Below are positions 1 through 11,819 of a DNA stretch of 64,000 nt, in pieces. Both the position numbers and the translations under genes were made by a program. The stretch covers positions 272,030-336,029 of the forward strand of contig RDEW01000004.1 of the NCBI GenBank assembly GCA_011109175.1, written 5' to 3'. The notes beneath the pieces are model-generated. The model worked only from the letters and a program-made list of their open reading frames with translations, did no database searches and was not told the origin of the DNA. Each line of letters begins with the position of its first letter. Positions within the stretch are counted from its first letter, which is position 1. Origin of the DNA: Dicyema japonicum (Eukaryota; Dicyemida; Rhombozoa; Dicyemidae).

Positions 1-1169
1 GAGTTGTCGGCTCACCATGGTCGATGCTACTTTTGCTGCAAGTCTTCTAAAATAGTTCCCGACCGCAATGTGGCGGATTCCTCCGTTGGGTTTTTTGAAA
101 GCAAGTAGCCTTGCGGAGAAGAGCAATTCTCTGGCATATTTTGGGATGTCGCCGTTAACCATTTTTCTGATTAGGTCCGTAATTGATTTGACAAGACAGC
201 GTCCAGCTTCCGAGGTGTAAGTGGACGTAAGGTCCTTAATATGGCCAGGACGTAACCCTTCCAAGCCTCCACCGCTGCTAGCCGCAAAGGAAGTTATTCC
301 ATGGCGCACTTCGGATTCGGTAATGATGATCTCCTTGGTTCCTTCAGGATTCAAAAACTTTTCATAGTCAGTCGGTGCATCTGGATGCTTTAGTATTAAA
401 GTATTTAGGACCTCGGGAGTACAAGACAATACTGTGTCATCGGATGTGATAACCCGCAAGGCTGCCCGCACGTCGCCTTCCAGAAGTTTCCGATTTACTC
501 TCTCCTTTAGTTTGTTGGGGGCATCTTTGATGAATGCTCCTCTGGTTTCGACCTCATTAACATTAAGTGGATGTTCAAGTATTGCGTGTATGTTATGACA
601 GCTAAAATTCATTATGTTCGTTTCAGTTTCCCGGATAAATTGAGTCGGGAGTTTGTTTCTTTATTATTGTCCTCAGATTCCTTTGTAGGTATTCCGAGTG
701 CGACAGGTGCAAAGCATATAAGTTTTAGCCAGGATTCCCAACTGTCAGAAAATAGTGCGTGATCAATGGCATCTGAAAGACACGTTGCTGCGGCAATTCG
801 TATTTTTTTAGGGATTTTTACTGGGATCTTCATGGCTTTCCTGAGGTTCGAGATCTTCAAGAGAGTATGGTCAGTATGTGGCAGTGTAAAATTTGGCTGA
901 GTTATTTTTTCCCGCCTGGGGGCCTCCATTCCAATACAAGAGGGGCACAGCCAACTCGACAGCGTCTCGGCGCAAGCTTTACTCATTTTTATGCAGCCCA
1001 GATGGACGAATGATTCACATTGTGTGCAGTTAATCCCATATTTCCTGATGTTCGATTGTCCACATAAAAAACATACCTGATTTGTCCGTACTGGATTTGT
1101 TCCTCGTACTTTGTCTTCTTTTCGTTCTTTATTTTCCATGAGATTTTTGTTGATCACACCACTTAACAA
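1..1169 (-). mobile_element. Family A LINE, 5' part (PHD finger + RT start), cut by window edge
   Basis: Read on the minus strand, 1169-612 is an open frame of 185 codons that begins with a PHD-type zinc finger (CFLCGQ, then CTQCESFVHLGC, then WLCPSC), followed by a basic stretch and a helical block ending FAPVALGIP. Below 612 the reading shifts frame and continues into the N-terminal RT region, with GGLEGLRPGHIKDL and FSARLLAFKKPNGGIR, the latter being a fingers motif shared with the copy at 48680-51200. The element runs off the window before its catalytic RT motifs. PHD fingers usually bind histone tails, so this one could guide integration; that is inference. The frame breaks mark it as non-functional. 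Confidence 0.8.
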
Positions 1170-1179
1170 CGTGCCTGAA

Positions 1180-2400
1180 GTTTACCGAAACGATGTTGAG
1201 CATCATTTCGGCACCTTCTCCTTCCTGTATCACATCGCGATATTTCTAAGAGCATTAGGGGAGCCAGAAGTAGTGCAATATCCTTTTACCATGCAATGGA
1301 TAGTGCTCACATCACTAACCATTACAGTGGAGGGCGCAAACCTTCTCCCTTGTAGTACATCATCCGATGCTTTTTGATACAGGGGGCATCTAGTATGGCT
1401 CGTTCTGTCTTCATTCTCTGCCACAGTTCACGCACTTGACTTCGGTGAATGTGGGCCCCTGCAATTAAAGCACTTGATTACTGTGAGTCGCTTTCGGGCC
1501 ACACATAATCTAAAGTAACTGATACCTTCTCTAGGCAAATCCTTTCTGCTACAACATCAGAACGTTCATGGTTCGGAGTCTCTTCCCCCCACCTGAGAAG
1601 CGCTCAATCTTGTGTGCCGATGGGGAAGTCTTACTTTTTTTATCCAGTACATCATCCACCAAATCCAGAGGGACTCCGAAGACTTATACTGCCGAGTCAG
1701 CTGCTTTAGGAATGACATGTTATGTGCCTAGAGCCAAATCATTCACCTCAGCTTCAAAAGCTGAGACGTCTTCTTTATTTTTAAACCCCAGCAACAACTG
1801 GGATTCTTCATTAAGCAACCAGAGTGCTTATGGTGAGAAAAGCTTAACTACTCTTGTTTTCAAGACCTCCATCCTCACTAATGTAGTAAGTCCATATTTA
1901 CCTAATTCCTGTCATCCTTCCAATCTAGATCCAGGTTTCATCTTTTAATCGGGAATGTCATGTTCCTCGACACAGCGAGACATTTCTTCTTTTCCTTGCA
2001 TTTGTATGCGAAGTTTTTAACTTGTTGACAGTTGTAACATATGGTCTGACTTTTTTGCATTTATTCTCAAGTAATCATCCTACCTATGAAAAAATCACAG
2101 TGAATTATCGAAGGGGACTCCGCCTTGTATTCTATGGAAGCCTTATTATTGGCAACATCTGTTTTTTTCGATACATGCTTGAGACTTTTTTGCAGATGGG
2201 ACCATCTCTTAAAAATATCCATAAGAAAATGTTTTTCATGACGATCTCCGATGGTCTTGTGATCATTTCTCGGAACCGGTGATTGTCGAGCCCAAAAGGG
2301 CAAGCATTGTTCATAACCTTCATAAAGGTCATCTTATATGTCTTTTCATGGAATTCCAGGCGAAAGATACCTGAATTTTTTAGGCTCATGGATCCAGATT
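1180..2400 (-). mobile_element. Decayed LINE ORF1 (zinc-knuckle and RRM-like piece)
   Basis: On the minus strand, 2400-2060 keeps a recognisable ORF1 block (NNACPFGLDNHRFRE, then TRPSEIVMKNI), matching the stretch just before the CCHC knuckles in the copy at 51640-51840. Further down (about 1500-1230) a knuckle-like CFNCRGPHS piece and HTRCPLYQKASDD can be read in broken frames. No endonuclease or RT follows in this copy. Frameshifts and stops are frequent, so this is a dead fragment; the 1500-1230 part may belong to a different family from the 2400-2060 part. Confidence 0.5.
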
Positions 2401-3921
2401 GGCCATGTAGGTAAAGTCTCGCTCATATTCAAAGAGGCTGAGATCTGAACAATCAAGTAGTCAGAGTCCACCTTGTCTGTATTGGTCGTTGACTTCAGTA
2501 ATTGTATCAACATTCTTAGTTATGTAATCTTTTGGTAGCTTTTGCATGGGTTCCATTAACGGTTTCAGCTTTTTAGTTCTGTATGCCGTCTACTCCTTGG
2601 AAGTTTTTTGCAGTGGCAGCTCCCGGAGGGCGGGAAGATATGTTACTTTTTGATATTCTTGAGTTTGCTTTACTACTTTTCGGTACGCTTTGAAAACCTA
2701 TCGTAAAAAAACAAACCGAAAAAACTTTATTAAACCATAAATTAAAAGTTAGATTGGAGTTATTTTAAGTCCTGCATCTATGGTCCGGAGACTTCTCCAG
2801 TACCTCATCTCCAGCCTCGACAAAATTAAAAAAATAGTTTTTCCTCAGAAAATAGGGGACCGATGTCAAGGTCTCCCATTTTCACCCATACAATAGCAAA
2901 CATTGTTTAGATAAAATTACAAATTTCGTCTCACTGTGATTAGGAGTGATAAGTTTAACTTATCCACCCGAACCTTATGCTTTATCCAGACATGATACTA
3001 TACGACATTTATTACCCCCAGACTTACAATTTTTGGTAAGCCCAGCATAAACAACCAATTAATCCATAAAAGGAAACCAAATCTATTTGGTAAACTGCTG
3101 ATATTGTGTTACAGAAAACACATTTATCTGAGGACATTTCATTAACCAGGAACACTGAACGGAGTGATGAAATGGTAAATGATTTGAAACAGTTGAAGGT
3201 TGCTTTTCTATTGCTATCGATGAGACCGTTGACATTACTAGAATAGCACAGCTTGCAGTTTTTATCAGGCAGTTAAATTAATATTTATGAAGAACTGAAT
3301 TAACTGATTTTGCATGATACTAAAAAAAACGAAAACATATGAAAAAGTCGAACTGATTTTGTATGACAGTGGTTTTGGTTAGAGTAAACTTTCATGTTGA
3401 TCTACTAAAATACAGGACAAATTATTGTACACAATCATAATTAAAATTTTATTTTTTTAACTTACTCATTTCTTTGAAAGTGACCTGACAAATATTTTAG
3501 TAAAAAAATTATAAATTAATCAAATCAAATATAAAGTACTAAGATCACAATTCGGTTAGTAAAAATATTTTGAAGGTTATTTCTAAGTGAATTAGTGAGT
3601 GTTTTAAATTTTATAAAAAATACTAATTATCTCTATCTTTTTATTATTTAATAATAAAATGAAGATGAAAATTCATAACGTACATCATGTGAAATCTACT
3701 CAAGTTAATAAAATCGTAAAACAAAAATTTTTATCTTAATTAACATGTTTAATATTCTGATTATTACAAAAATTATATAAATCTGGACCTACAAGTATGC
3801 CAAAACCAATAGTTTAGCTAGATTAAAGAAATATTTTGTATTTACCTTTAAAAGAATGAATTTTTTAGTCAGATCAACTATATGTGAATTAATCAAACCG
3901 GTTATTCTCTAATAAAAGGAA
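2401..3921. other. AT-rich intergenic region upstream of the histone H1 gene
   Basis: No host coding exon is visible. It contains a copy of a dispersed repeat at 2945-3020 (listed separately), and the last ~800 bases are very AT-rich. The proximal promoter of the H1 gene should lie here, but I see no motif strong enough to annotate. Confidence 0.5.
2945..3020 (+). repeat. Dispersed repeat, copy 1 (pairs with 41765-41850)
   Basis: The stretch beginning GTGATAAGTTTAACTTA and ending ATACTATACGACATTTATTA is shared, with mismatches, with 41765-41850 on the same strand. Both copies lie downstream of LINE-derived sequence, which fits a shared 3' untranslated region; assignment to a family is inference. 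Confidence 0.55.
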
Positions 3922-4749
3922 ATGTCTGCTGTTACACACACCACAAAGAGTAATTCAATTGAGAATTTAATCACACTAAAACATTTAATGTCCTCGAAAT
4001 CTTTATCTACTTCTAAGACTTCCAGTGCCAATCAGAAAATTTCTACTTCTGCCAAGAAGCCCATGACTCATCCTCCTTACATTAATATGATTATTGCTGC
4101 CGTTAATTCTTTTCCTTCTGGTAAACCTGCTTCCAGATCTACAGTTCTTAAATATATTCAAGCGAATTTTAATATTCAAGCAACTCCTTCCAGGATTAAT
4201 TCTCAACTTAAGACTGTATTGAGGAATTGTCTTTTGAATGGAAAGTTATATAGATTAAGTGTACTTTTTCTCTTTTTTACAATCTCAGGGTGTCGGAGCT
4301 TCTGGGGCTTTTTGTTTACCTGAGAGTGATCTGGCCAAAAACGCTAAGAAGAAAATGTCTGCTAAGAAAAGGTTTTGATTACCGTTTATTTTTTGTAGAC
4401 CATCAAACCCTCAAAAGACAGCTAGTACGGTGTCTAAGGTGAGTACTACTAAAGAAAAGCAAGTTAAAAAAGTATTCGGTTAACTCAGATTAAGACTTCC
4501 AGTGTCTCTAAATCTTCAGGAAAAAATACTGTCAAAACCTTGAATATATCTGCCAAGGTACCTTCAACTACCAAAAGAACTTCAGTGGCTAATTCTAAAA
4601 AGAATTCCAGTGTAGTAAGGAGGACAACCGCGAAAGCTAAGAAACCTGTTAAGCCTACAAAGGTTACTAAGGATACAAAGAAAAAAATTGTATCAAAGAA
4701 GACACCGGTTAAGAAGTCTGTCACTAAGACACGTCCTATTAGTAGTTAG
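3922..4749 (+). CDS. Linker histone H1, four exons with three micro-introns
   Basis: Exons 3922-4260, 4289-4371, 4399-4462 and 4489-4749 join in frame across GT-AG introns of 28, 27 and 26 nt, giving about 248 residues. Residues ~49-125 form the winged-helix H15 globular domain: THPPYINMIIAAVNSFPSG, then the recognition-helix region SRINSQLKTVLRNCLLNG, closing with GVGASGAFCLP just after the first intron. The C-terminal tail is Lys/Ser/Thr/Val-rich with KKPVKPTK and KKTPVKK blocks typical of H1 tails that bind linker DNA. The ATG at 3922 is the first in frame and gives an ordinary Ser/Thr-rich N-terminal tail. No histone 3' stem-loop is visible after the TAG stop, so the mRNA is probably polyadenylated, like replacement-type histones. 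Which H1 subtype it represents cannot be told. The third intron is the least certain. Confidence 0.88.
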
Positions 4750-5639
4750 TGTGATTTTAATTTGTGCTTACTTATTCATACTTTTAATGGTGTTTGTATT
4801 AAGTTTACATAAGGAGTAAGTATCCCATTGTTGATGATTAAATGGTTGGTGTCATTGGATAGATTTTTATGAAATGTTATTTTTAATTACCCTATTATAG
4901 CGACTATTATCACAGCGTGACTTTGTTTTAATTATAAAATAAATTTTATTACTTAATTCATTACCCAGCTTAACAATCCATTAAATATTTATTTTCGACA
5001 ATGATTACTTTCCTGTTGTCATTTTAAAGGATTCCAGTGGCCCACATGTTAGTTTTTGCTCTTGATTTTTTGTTTAATTCTTCTGTTCCTACTCTTCCCT
5101 TTTGGCTCCAAAGATTTTGATAAAGTTTGTAATGTGGATTGCGCCAGATATAATCCTTAATTATATCTAATAACCCATTAGTCAACAACCATCGTGAGGA
5201 GTTCTCCATGGACATCACATTCTTCAAATCCGAGCATGCAAAGACTGTTGTGAGAGATCACTTGAATTTTTTCTTTCTCTCTATGACGGTGGTTTTCAAC
5301 AACTTTAATAAACAAGAATTGAAATCCGCTAAAGACCTGAACTCAATAATAACTCTAGTTAAAATATAGAGTTCTTAAAAATATTTATTTAACTTCCGGG
5401 GGGAAACCAACAGTCAAAGTCCTCATCTTGGTTCGGTGAGAGATATTGCAGTTGTTTTCTTTAAAATGGATTTACATAACTTTTTTTTGGCTCAGACAAA
5501 AGATTGGAATAGCCATACTCCGAGGGAACTCGTTCGCAATCCACGCAGCAGGCTTCCTCAACTGACATTTATTTACATAACTATTTGTCATAATTAATCG
5601 ATAATTATTAGAAATTATTGATTTTTTATTTCGTTCACT
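4750..5639. other. Intergenic, no supported gene
   Basis: AT-rich sequence downstream of histone H1. Short open frames occur on both strands (for example 5227-5024 on minus), but none has recognisable domain content. Confidence 0.5.
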
Positions 5640-5880
5640 TGATGGACACGACCTCGACTATCACGTTATCAAATTTTGCCATGTAGTGCTGCGTGGTTAA
5701 TTGGTTTAAATTTTCTGCTTGCTTGTCTGTTCCTCTTCTCTCTTCCTAATAGAGTGGCGTCATGTGATCCACCTGTCTAGGTGACGCCCATTTCCAGGTT
5801 CGCACGAAAAAGGATCATTTACTCTTCCCCACTCCAGTGGACGGGTTTCCACAACTGCATGTAATGGACGTCTTACCATT
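5640..5880 (+). repeat. LINE 5'-end fragment with nested hairpin
   Basis: This segment resembles 27340-27440, which lies just before a family B endonuclease start. Both contain a nested hairpin followed by CACTCTTCCCC or TACTCTTCCCC. Here GGCGTCA at 5756-5762 pairs with TGACGCC at 5782-5788, enclosing CACCT/AGGTG. At 27353-27385 the same positions form GACG/CGTC and CCACC/GGTGG, so pairing is kept although bases differ. It is probably a 5' untranslated region detached from its coding part. Confidence 0.55.
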
Positions 5881-5917
5881 TATGCTGATTCCTGATGGAC
5901 TCTGTAAAAGTGGAAAC

Positions 5918-5965
5918 TGGATACACTTAATTTGTTGGTTACTTTAACTTCTTTCTCGGTGTATC
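5918..5965 (-). repeat. Dispersed ~50-bp repeat, inverted relative to 26630-26690
   Basis: The reverse complement of this stretch (CCGGATACACCGAGAAAGAAG, then AATTAAGTGTATCCAGTT) closely matches 26630-26690. The two copies are about 20 kb apart and lie next to LINE debris. Origin unknown. Confidence 0.6.
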
Positions 5966-6169
5966 CGGGGTTAATAAATAAATAGACAAGCCACTGGATT
6001 TCGGAGATGTCATCTGAGTGTGACCAAACATGTTATTACTCCTCAATGATTATTAGATGATTAGTCAATAATTACTGACATACAATTGATGATTGACAAA
6101 TAACACATTTCAAAAGTAACAATTAATTAACACAGCAATCCATCCAAAGTGAACCCCGCCGGCATTATC

Positions 6170-7620
6170 GACGTTGCGTTGCCTCTCACGATTGCCTTTC
6201 CTGACTTCTGAAATCATTAACCCAAGCGATCTTAGAAAAGATACCGTCTCGGCCCGAATACTCCACTCGTCTCGACAAAAACGAGTTATTCATGGAATGT
6301 TGTGGAGAGTCTCGAAATTCCGAGCAACCAGTAAGTCTCTTCCTACCGTAAATTGATAAGTATCTCTCCATCACAATTGAATGGTCTATGTTGTCGATAT
6401 CACTTCAGGAATAAGGTCTCTTTTTTCCAGTTTTTGAGGTTTCTAGATATGTATCTTCTATAGTGTTCCCAGTTTAATCTTGATAGGTCTATCCTGTAAA
6501 CACTGGTGTCCGGAGCCAGGTTCAGTAACATCTTTTGGGGATGTGGTCGCTCCTGATGTCCCACATTGTCGCCCCACAAAAGTGTAGAGCAGTGGTGACA
6601 CCAAGAACACGCCAAACATATCTCCACCGTGATGCGAGAAGTGATTCGGCTCTCCTGACGTCAAGATCTCGAAACCAGTTTCATCACTCAATTTTCTTAG
6701 TCTGACTCCATCTTCATTAGTTCCGAGGCATCCATATTTAACGTTCTTGCCGTTTAGATCTCCTACCAGGACAGACATATCGTTTCCTGCAAATAATTCT
6801 TCAATTTGTGTGGAGCACTTTCTGAGGTCCTTTGAGTACATCCCTCCAACGTGTATCCAAAACCCAGACTGCGTACCTTGACGGAAACAAATTCACAATG
6901 TGTATTCATAATAAACTTTATGTTCACGTATCTGTAGATCATTACTGTATAATAGTGTGGTTCCAGGGCCAGCTTCTGCACCTTCGACTTATGGTATTTC
7001 TATAAAATTATATTCCTTTAGCATTGTTGTGTTGGTCTTTTTACCTTGGTCTCGTTGACCACCAGGATGTCAATCTTGGTGGACGACAGGAGTAGAGCCA
7101 TGACGCCTCTTCCTCAGGGATCTGGCATTCCCCAGCATTATCTTCAGGTTTCTTTTCAATTTTCTTTTAGGTGGCTTGGGCTCTCAATGGCCAGGTCCAC
7201 CATTCTTCGTAAATCCACCCAGAGTATACCGCTTAGTTCCTTTAGTTTTGATATTAATTCCTCCAGTTCTTACGCAATTCTCCCTGGTATCTTTTCTCTT
7301 GTAACCAGGCCGATTTTTGTGGATGAGGATCTGGTTCATTCTTGTTAGTCCTTGGGCCAATTATTATTTTTTGGGCTGGTGGTTTTACTTTGTTGGTTAT
7401 TACATCCATCTCTTTCGGTTCCGTATTGTTGATTCGTGGACTTAGCTTTCGCCTGGCCTCCATTACCACAGGGCATCCCCCATACCTTGCACCGTGTTTT
7501 GTTGATCCGCAGTTAACGTACTTAGGTTCAAGAATAAGGTCCGCACTGCACTTGGAGGTGTCATGCTCTCCCACACAACGGAAGCATTTCTTCCAGCAGA
7601 CTGCGCCGAGCTGAGCATCA
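6170..7620 (-). mobile_element. Family B LINE, decayed (ORF1 knuckles, AP-endonuclease)
   Basis: Reading on minus from 7620: ORF1 CCHC knuckle remnants (VNCGSTKHGARYGGCPV), a region ending SAWLQEK, then part of the AP-endonuclease (MSVLVGDLNGKNVKYGC, then GEPNHFSH), then the linker (RIDLSRLNWEHYRRYI). Matching motifs at 47280-48520 and 51834-52958 identify the family. The copy is 3'-truncated before the RT core and interrupted by many frameshifts. It abuts the family A copy at 7625 in the same orientation. Confidence 0.75.
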
Positions 7621-7624
7621 TCGA

Positions 7625-10045
7625 GTTCGAGAAAGAATCCACAACAGTGCAGTCCTATACGAGCGATTTTCCCACAAAGAACGGAAAGATAGTTAACCCA
7701 TCCGGTCTTTTCCCGTCTCCGCGGTCCAATCTCACGGGCTCCAGTACTGCCGGGAAGCCTGCAGCTTCAAAGCACGCATGACAATGTTGTTCATAGCAGA
7801 GGTGCTCTGCCCGCACTCTTTTTGCACGAAAGCGGATGCAGCCTTTAGCATCGACAATCCTCCACAACGCCTGGTGTTGACGAAAAATATCAACTCCCAG
7901 GCGTTGTGCGATCCAATCCGAATACAGTCATCGTCCAAAAAGGTTTCCAGGGAGGAACACGGGAGTGCATCCAGCCACGCTCCGCTCCCATGGTTGGCGG
8001 CAGACACGAGGCATGCAAGACGATGCTGGTTGGCCTCAGACTTTAGCACGTCGAAGATATTCTTGGAGTAGATATCATCCCAGTCACGTTGCCTCGAAGG
8101 ATCGTTCGGCATATCCAAACCAGTTTCACACCATTCGCGACGAGCTTCGTAGAAGACTTTTTCACAAGAAAGTCCGGTTGTAAAACGTAGGATATCTTGG
8201 ACCAAAAGGCTTCCACTTGAGAGCGATAACACATATGCTGGAAAGGCGATCTCCAGCGCCGACCTGAGACCCGTACCTCCGAGGCGTGTAGGAAGCTTGT
8301 ATTGGTTCCAACTTGGCACATCAAAGTGGATGTTTAGAAGCGATTCAGTGATTTTCTCAATGTCCTATCCAGTGACAGGAGGATGTCACGATGTTTGAAG
8401 CAGAGAGAACATCGGAGAGCATATAGGAGTTTAGGCAAGCCGATGCTATTCTTCAAAAGGAAAGAACTCTGTAAGACCATCGAGTAAAAGAGTTTCTCCG
8501 AATCTCTAAAGAGTTCATCCTCTTTTGTTAGTAGATGGCTCCACAGTTCCTTTTCGTCAAGTAGGCACCCAAGAAAGTATGTCCGCTCCGTAAGTACGAC
8601 AGTAATTCCAGGTAGTACCGAGTTGAAAGACTCGACCACGTTGATGAAATCACTCTCCGAGTATGTGATATTTATTATCTCATATTTTTTTTATTTATCT
8701 CAAGTCCGAGGTTTCGTAGTGCGCACGGCATGTGACAGAACGTCATACTTTTCTCCACGGCCCTCCAATCGTGGCGTCATTAAGATACCAAGGTTAGTTG
8801 TGTGATAGAGCGGACAATTTCATCGATGGCCAGAGCGAAAGTGTACCAAGTGGGTTCCTTGTTGACTCCAGTCTCCGAACAGATAATCTTGTCCCCGAAA
8901 ACCAGTGAAAAATTGGTTCCGTAAGCGAGGTAGACAAGTAGAATAAGTTTCGAAAATTTGATCCCTCCTAGTGAATTGAAGGCATTGCAGATGTCCAGCT
9001 TGACCCCAATGTGTGGGTTTTGTTCGTCTTTCTGTCCAAAAAACACCTCGCAGCATGCACTGCCGCCTCGCATCCGTTCCTTACACCGATCCCCAGTTGG
9101 AGGGGGAAATTCTTCAGATTTTCTCGGACAGACAATACTGTTTTGTAATTGATTTGACAAGGTTGCAGTCAGCTTCTGCAGTAGCCTCCGCCGTAAGATC
9201 CTTGGTGTGACTTAACCTCAAGTCATCGAGACCTCCACTGCTACTCGCCACAAATGACGAAATGTTGCGCCGCATTTCGCCTTCGGTGACGGTCGTTCTT
9301 GACAAATTTCCAGGAGGCACGAATGGGCTGTAATCTGCAGGAGGACATGGATGTTTTCGTCTGAGTAATTCAAGCACCTCATGCGTCGCAGTCATGACAG
9401 TATCGTCGCTGGCAGCGACGCGCAACCCGCTCGGACGTCGCCTTCAAATAGTTTACGATTTATCCTTTTTCCAAGTTTGTCCTGCTTATTCACAGAAACC
9501 GGAGGATTGGAATCAATATGTTTTGGTTTCATAACTTCCGTCTTGGTGAGAGAATGCACATGGAAAAACTGGATGTTCTTCATTTTTGAGGAAAGGGAGT
9601 TCCTAAGTGTCGTACTTTCTCCTGTGTTCTGTTGATCTCTTTTTGAATCGATAAATGGAATTCCAAGTGCATGGAACGAAACTGATGAGTTTTAGCCAGG
9701 CCTCCTGGTCGTCGGACGTGAGAGCATCGTCAATTGCAGAGGCCAGGGATGTAGCCGCGGGGATCCGGACGGGTCTTGGGATCCTGATTGGGATCTTCCT
9801 GGCTTTCCTTAGATCCGACAAGAAGAGCAAGAGGTTGTCAATATCATTGAAGTCTAGAGGCTCATTCGGTTCTACGTGCTCGTTTGGAATGATCCTCTGG
9901 GTTTTCCGACCAGTGCCCATGCAGACATTGCAGTTCCACCGGCAGAGCGAGCATGCAGCCTGCTGAGACATTTTTATGCATCCGAGGTGGAAAAAGTCAC
10001 CGCAAGAAGAGCAGAAAAGTCCATATTAGCATAACCGCATGAAGA
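7625..10045 (-). mobile_element. Family A LINE, nearly full length but broken (PHD, RT, endonuclease)
   Basis: On minus, a PHD-like finger is readable at ~10040-9870 (CSSCGDFFHLGCIKMS, then RWNCNVCMG), followed by the same helical block as at 612-1169 (PVRIPAATSLASAIDDAL). RT pieces follow (SFVASSSGGLDDLRLSH, VKLDICNAFNSLGG), then the thumb (NQYKLPTRLGGTGLRSALEI), then the C-terminal zinc/endonuclease tail (GDGKRPDGLTIFPF at ~7720). At least six frame changes are needed to follow it, so it is dead. The order PHD-RT-endonuclease in one polyprotein is best seen in this copy. Confidence 0.8.
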
Positions 10046-10319
10046 GCATGTAGTGTCCAGTCTCTTGGGTATAATATGTGTTGCTCTATATATGAACGAC
10101 GGTCCATGACGATACAATTACGCACCACAAGACCACCAAAAGCAAACGTGTTTAATTTTGATCAATTATGGGTGTCTAACAATAATCTGTCGATATCACA
10201 TTTTCCCCATTAATGTCTCTGATTAATTGTCTAATATTAAATATCGATAAATCTGTTGCTTGGTTATCCGCCATTTTCCATAATTAAAGCACATTACGAC
10301 AAAATTAATAAAACAGCTA

Positions 10320-11345
10320 ATGGAGGGGAATGAAGAAAAGAATAGCATATCTGATATTTATAACTACCAAATTCCAAAGCAAGATTTAGTTTGTAGACGA
10401 CAATAAACTTATAGTATAGATTATGCTCACATCCTCTCAATCGGACAAAATTAATAGTGAAGCATTCCAACTTTTATCGATTTGCCACAGAGACGACTTT
10501 AACAACAACCGTGGTATTTTAAAAAGAAATGAGGAACCTGACTTTTCCTGTGACAGAGTAGTGGTGTTAATAATGTTAGTGTGGAATATTATTTGAAAAG
10601 TACGAACAGATAATACATGTAATGGAAAGCATGAAATACCACGTTGACTGCTTTAGATGCGATAAGTGTAAAAATATTTTAGTGGATAAAATATATATTC
10701 ACGGAAAAAACTATAAATTATTTTGTCCTCGACATTTCATGGAGCTTTACCATCCACGATGTAATGCATGTAATGAGGTTTAATATAACACTGAATGAAG
10801 CTAATCCTTGAAGAAGAATGTGTTGAGGCCGAACAAAAAATGTGGCATCTCGAACACTTCCGTTGTCACATTTGCAGAGTTGTTTTAGGCCAACTCCATT
10901 ATACAATGCATAACAACAACCCTTACTGTCTCTACTGTTTTGAAAGAGAACCAGCAAACAAAAATAGACTTGGATTTAATGGTTGTAGCGGGTAAATTTA
11001 CCTTTTATGATTAGATGTAGGACATGTGCAATCTGTGATATTTCTATATTGGATGGAGAATATTCCCTAAAAGAAAAATATTTTTGTAGAAATTGCAACT
11101 CCCAACAAACCAAAAATAATAGCAATGTGTATGAAAATTTGAGTAAACTGAATCTCAATTCAAAAATTAATAAAAAATGGTTGTTAAAGAAAACCGAGAA
11201 ACAAAATCTGCCCGACATAAAAGAAAGAGAAAATAATAGTTGTGAATCCTCTAGTGAATTGTCCTCAATTCAAAATGTTTGGATACAAGAGGATAAAAAA
11301 TACAACAAAAATAAGAAAAAAATTAACTATTGTAGAGTTTCATGA
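10320..11345 (+). CDS. PET-LIM protein (prickle/testin type) with C-terminal CRVS
   Basis: Five exons (10320-10388, 10420-10557, 10601-10777, 10801-10991, 11015-11345) join in frame across introns of 31, 43, 23 and 23 nt into about 301 residues. The first ~70 residues resemble the end of a PET domain (YNYQIPKQDL, then FQLLSICHRDDF). LIM1 follows with YHVDCFRCDKCKNILVD and FCPRHFMELYHPRC. LIM2 has CNACNELILEEEC, WHLEHFRCHIC and PYCLYCFE, very like prickle. A shortened LIM3 has CRTCAICD and YFCRNCNS. LIM1 lacks the second cysteine of its first finger (CDRY). The tail is Lys/Asn-rich and ends KINYCRVS, a CxxS end like the farnesylated C-terminus of prickle proteins. PET-LIM proteins act in planar cell polarity or actin adhesion. 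Prickle versus testin is undecided; the 43-nt intron could use nearby donors. Confidence 0.85.
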
Positions 11346-11819
11346 TTTTTGTTATAAAATATATTTTCCTGTTTGTAACAATTATTTTAGTTTTTTCAAT
11401 TTTATTAAAAAATTATTCATTCTAACAAAAAGGATGCAATCGGCAGTTTCTATAGTAAATGTCTCAAGAAATGCAAAAAGTGAGTTTTGCGAAATCTCTG
11501 TCTTAATCAAAGACCCACGTGCAAGAACAAAGCGTTTGACAAAATAGATGAAAATCACTTACGGAGAGATAAAGTAGATGTTTTACTGCTTTTTCTTACC
11601 ATGATAGTAAGGGCGAATACCAATGATACTACATGACATAGAAAGCAACCACCCCCAATGTTTTTATTGATTATAGCATTTGATGTTTGGACTGGTAGTT
11701 TTGTAATAACATGGTGGATATCACTCAGAGTCTACCAGAAAATGGTCTATAGCTGTATCTATGAGATATACAAAAAGATGTCTCTACAAAGGTGAATATA
11801 ACCATCGATAAAACTCTGG
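11346..11819. other. Intergenic, no supported gene
   Basis: AT-rich sequence after the PET-LIM gene. A small ORF at 11242-11547 overlaps the last exon in another frame and has no recognisable content. Confidence 0.45.

Noticed and set aside
571-762. Plus-strand ORFs across LINE copies (for example 571-762, 7342-7614, 7778-8071, 9655-9966)
   Set aside because: They are antisense shadows of minus-strand family A and B coding sequence, which carries the recognisable domains.
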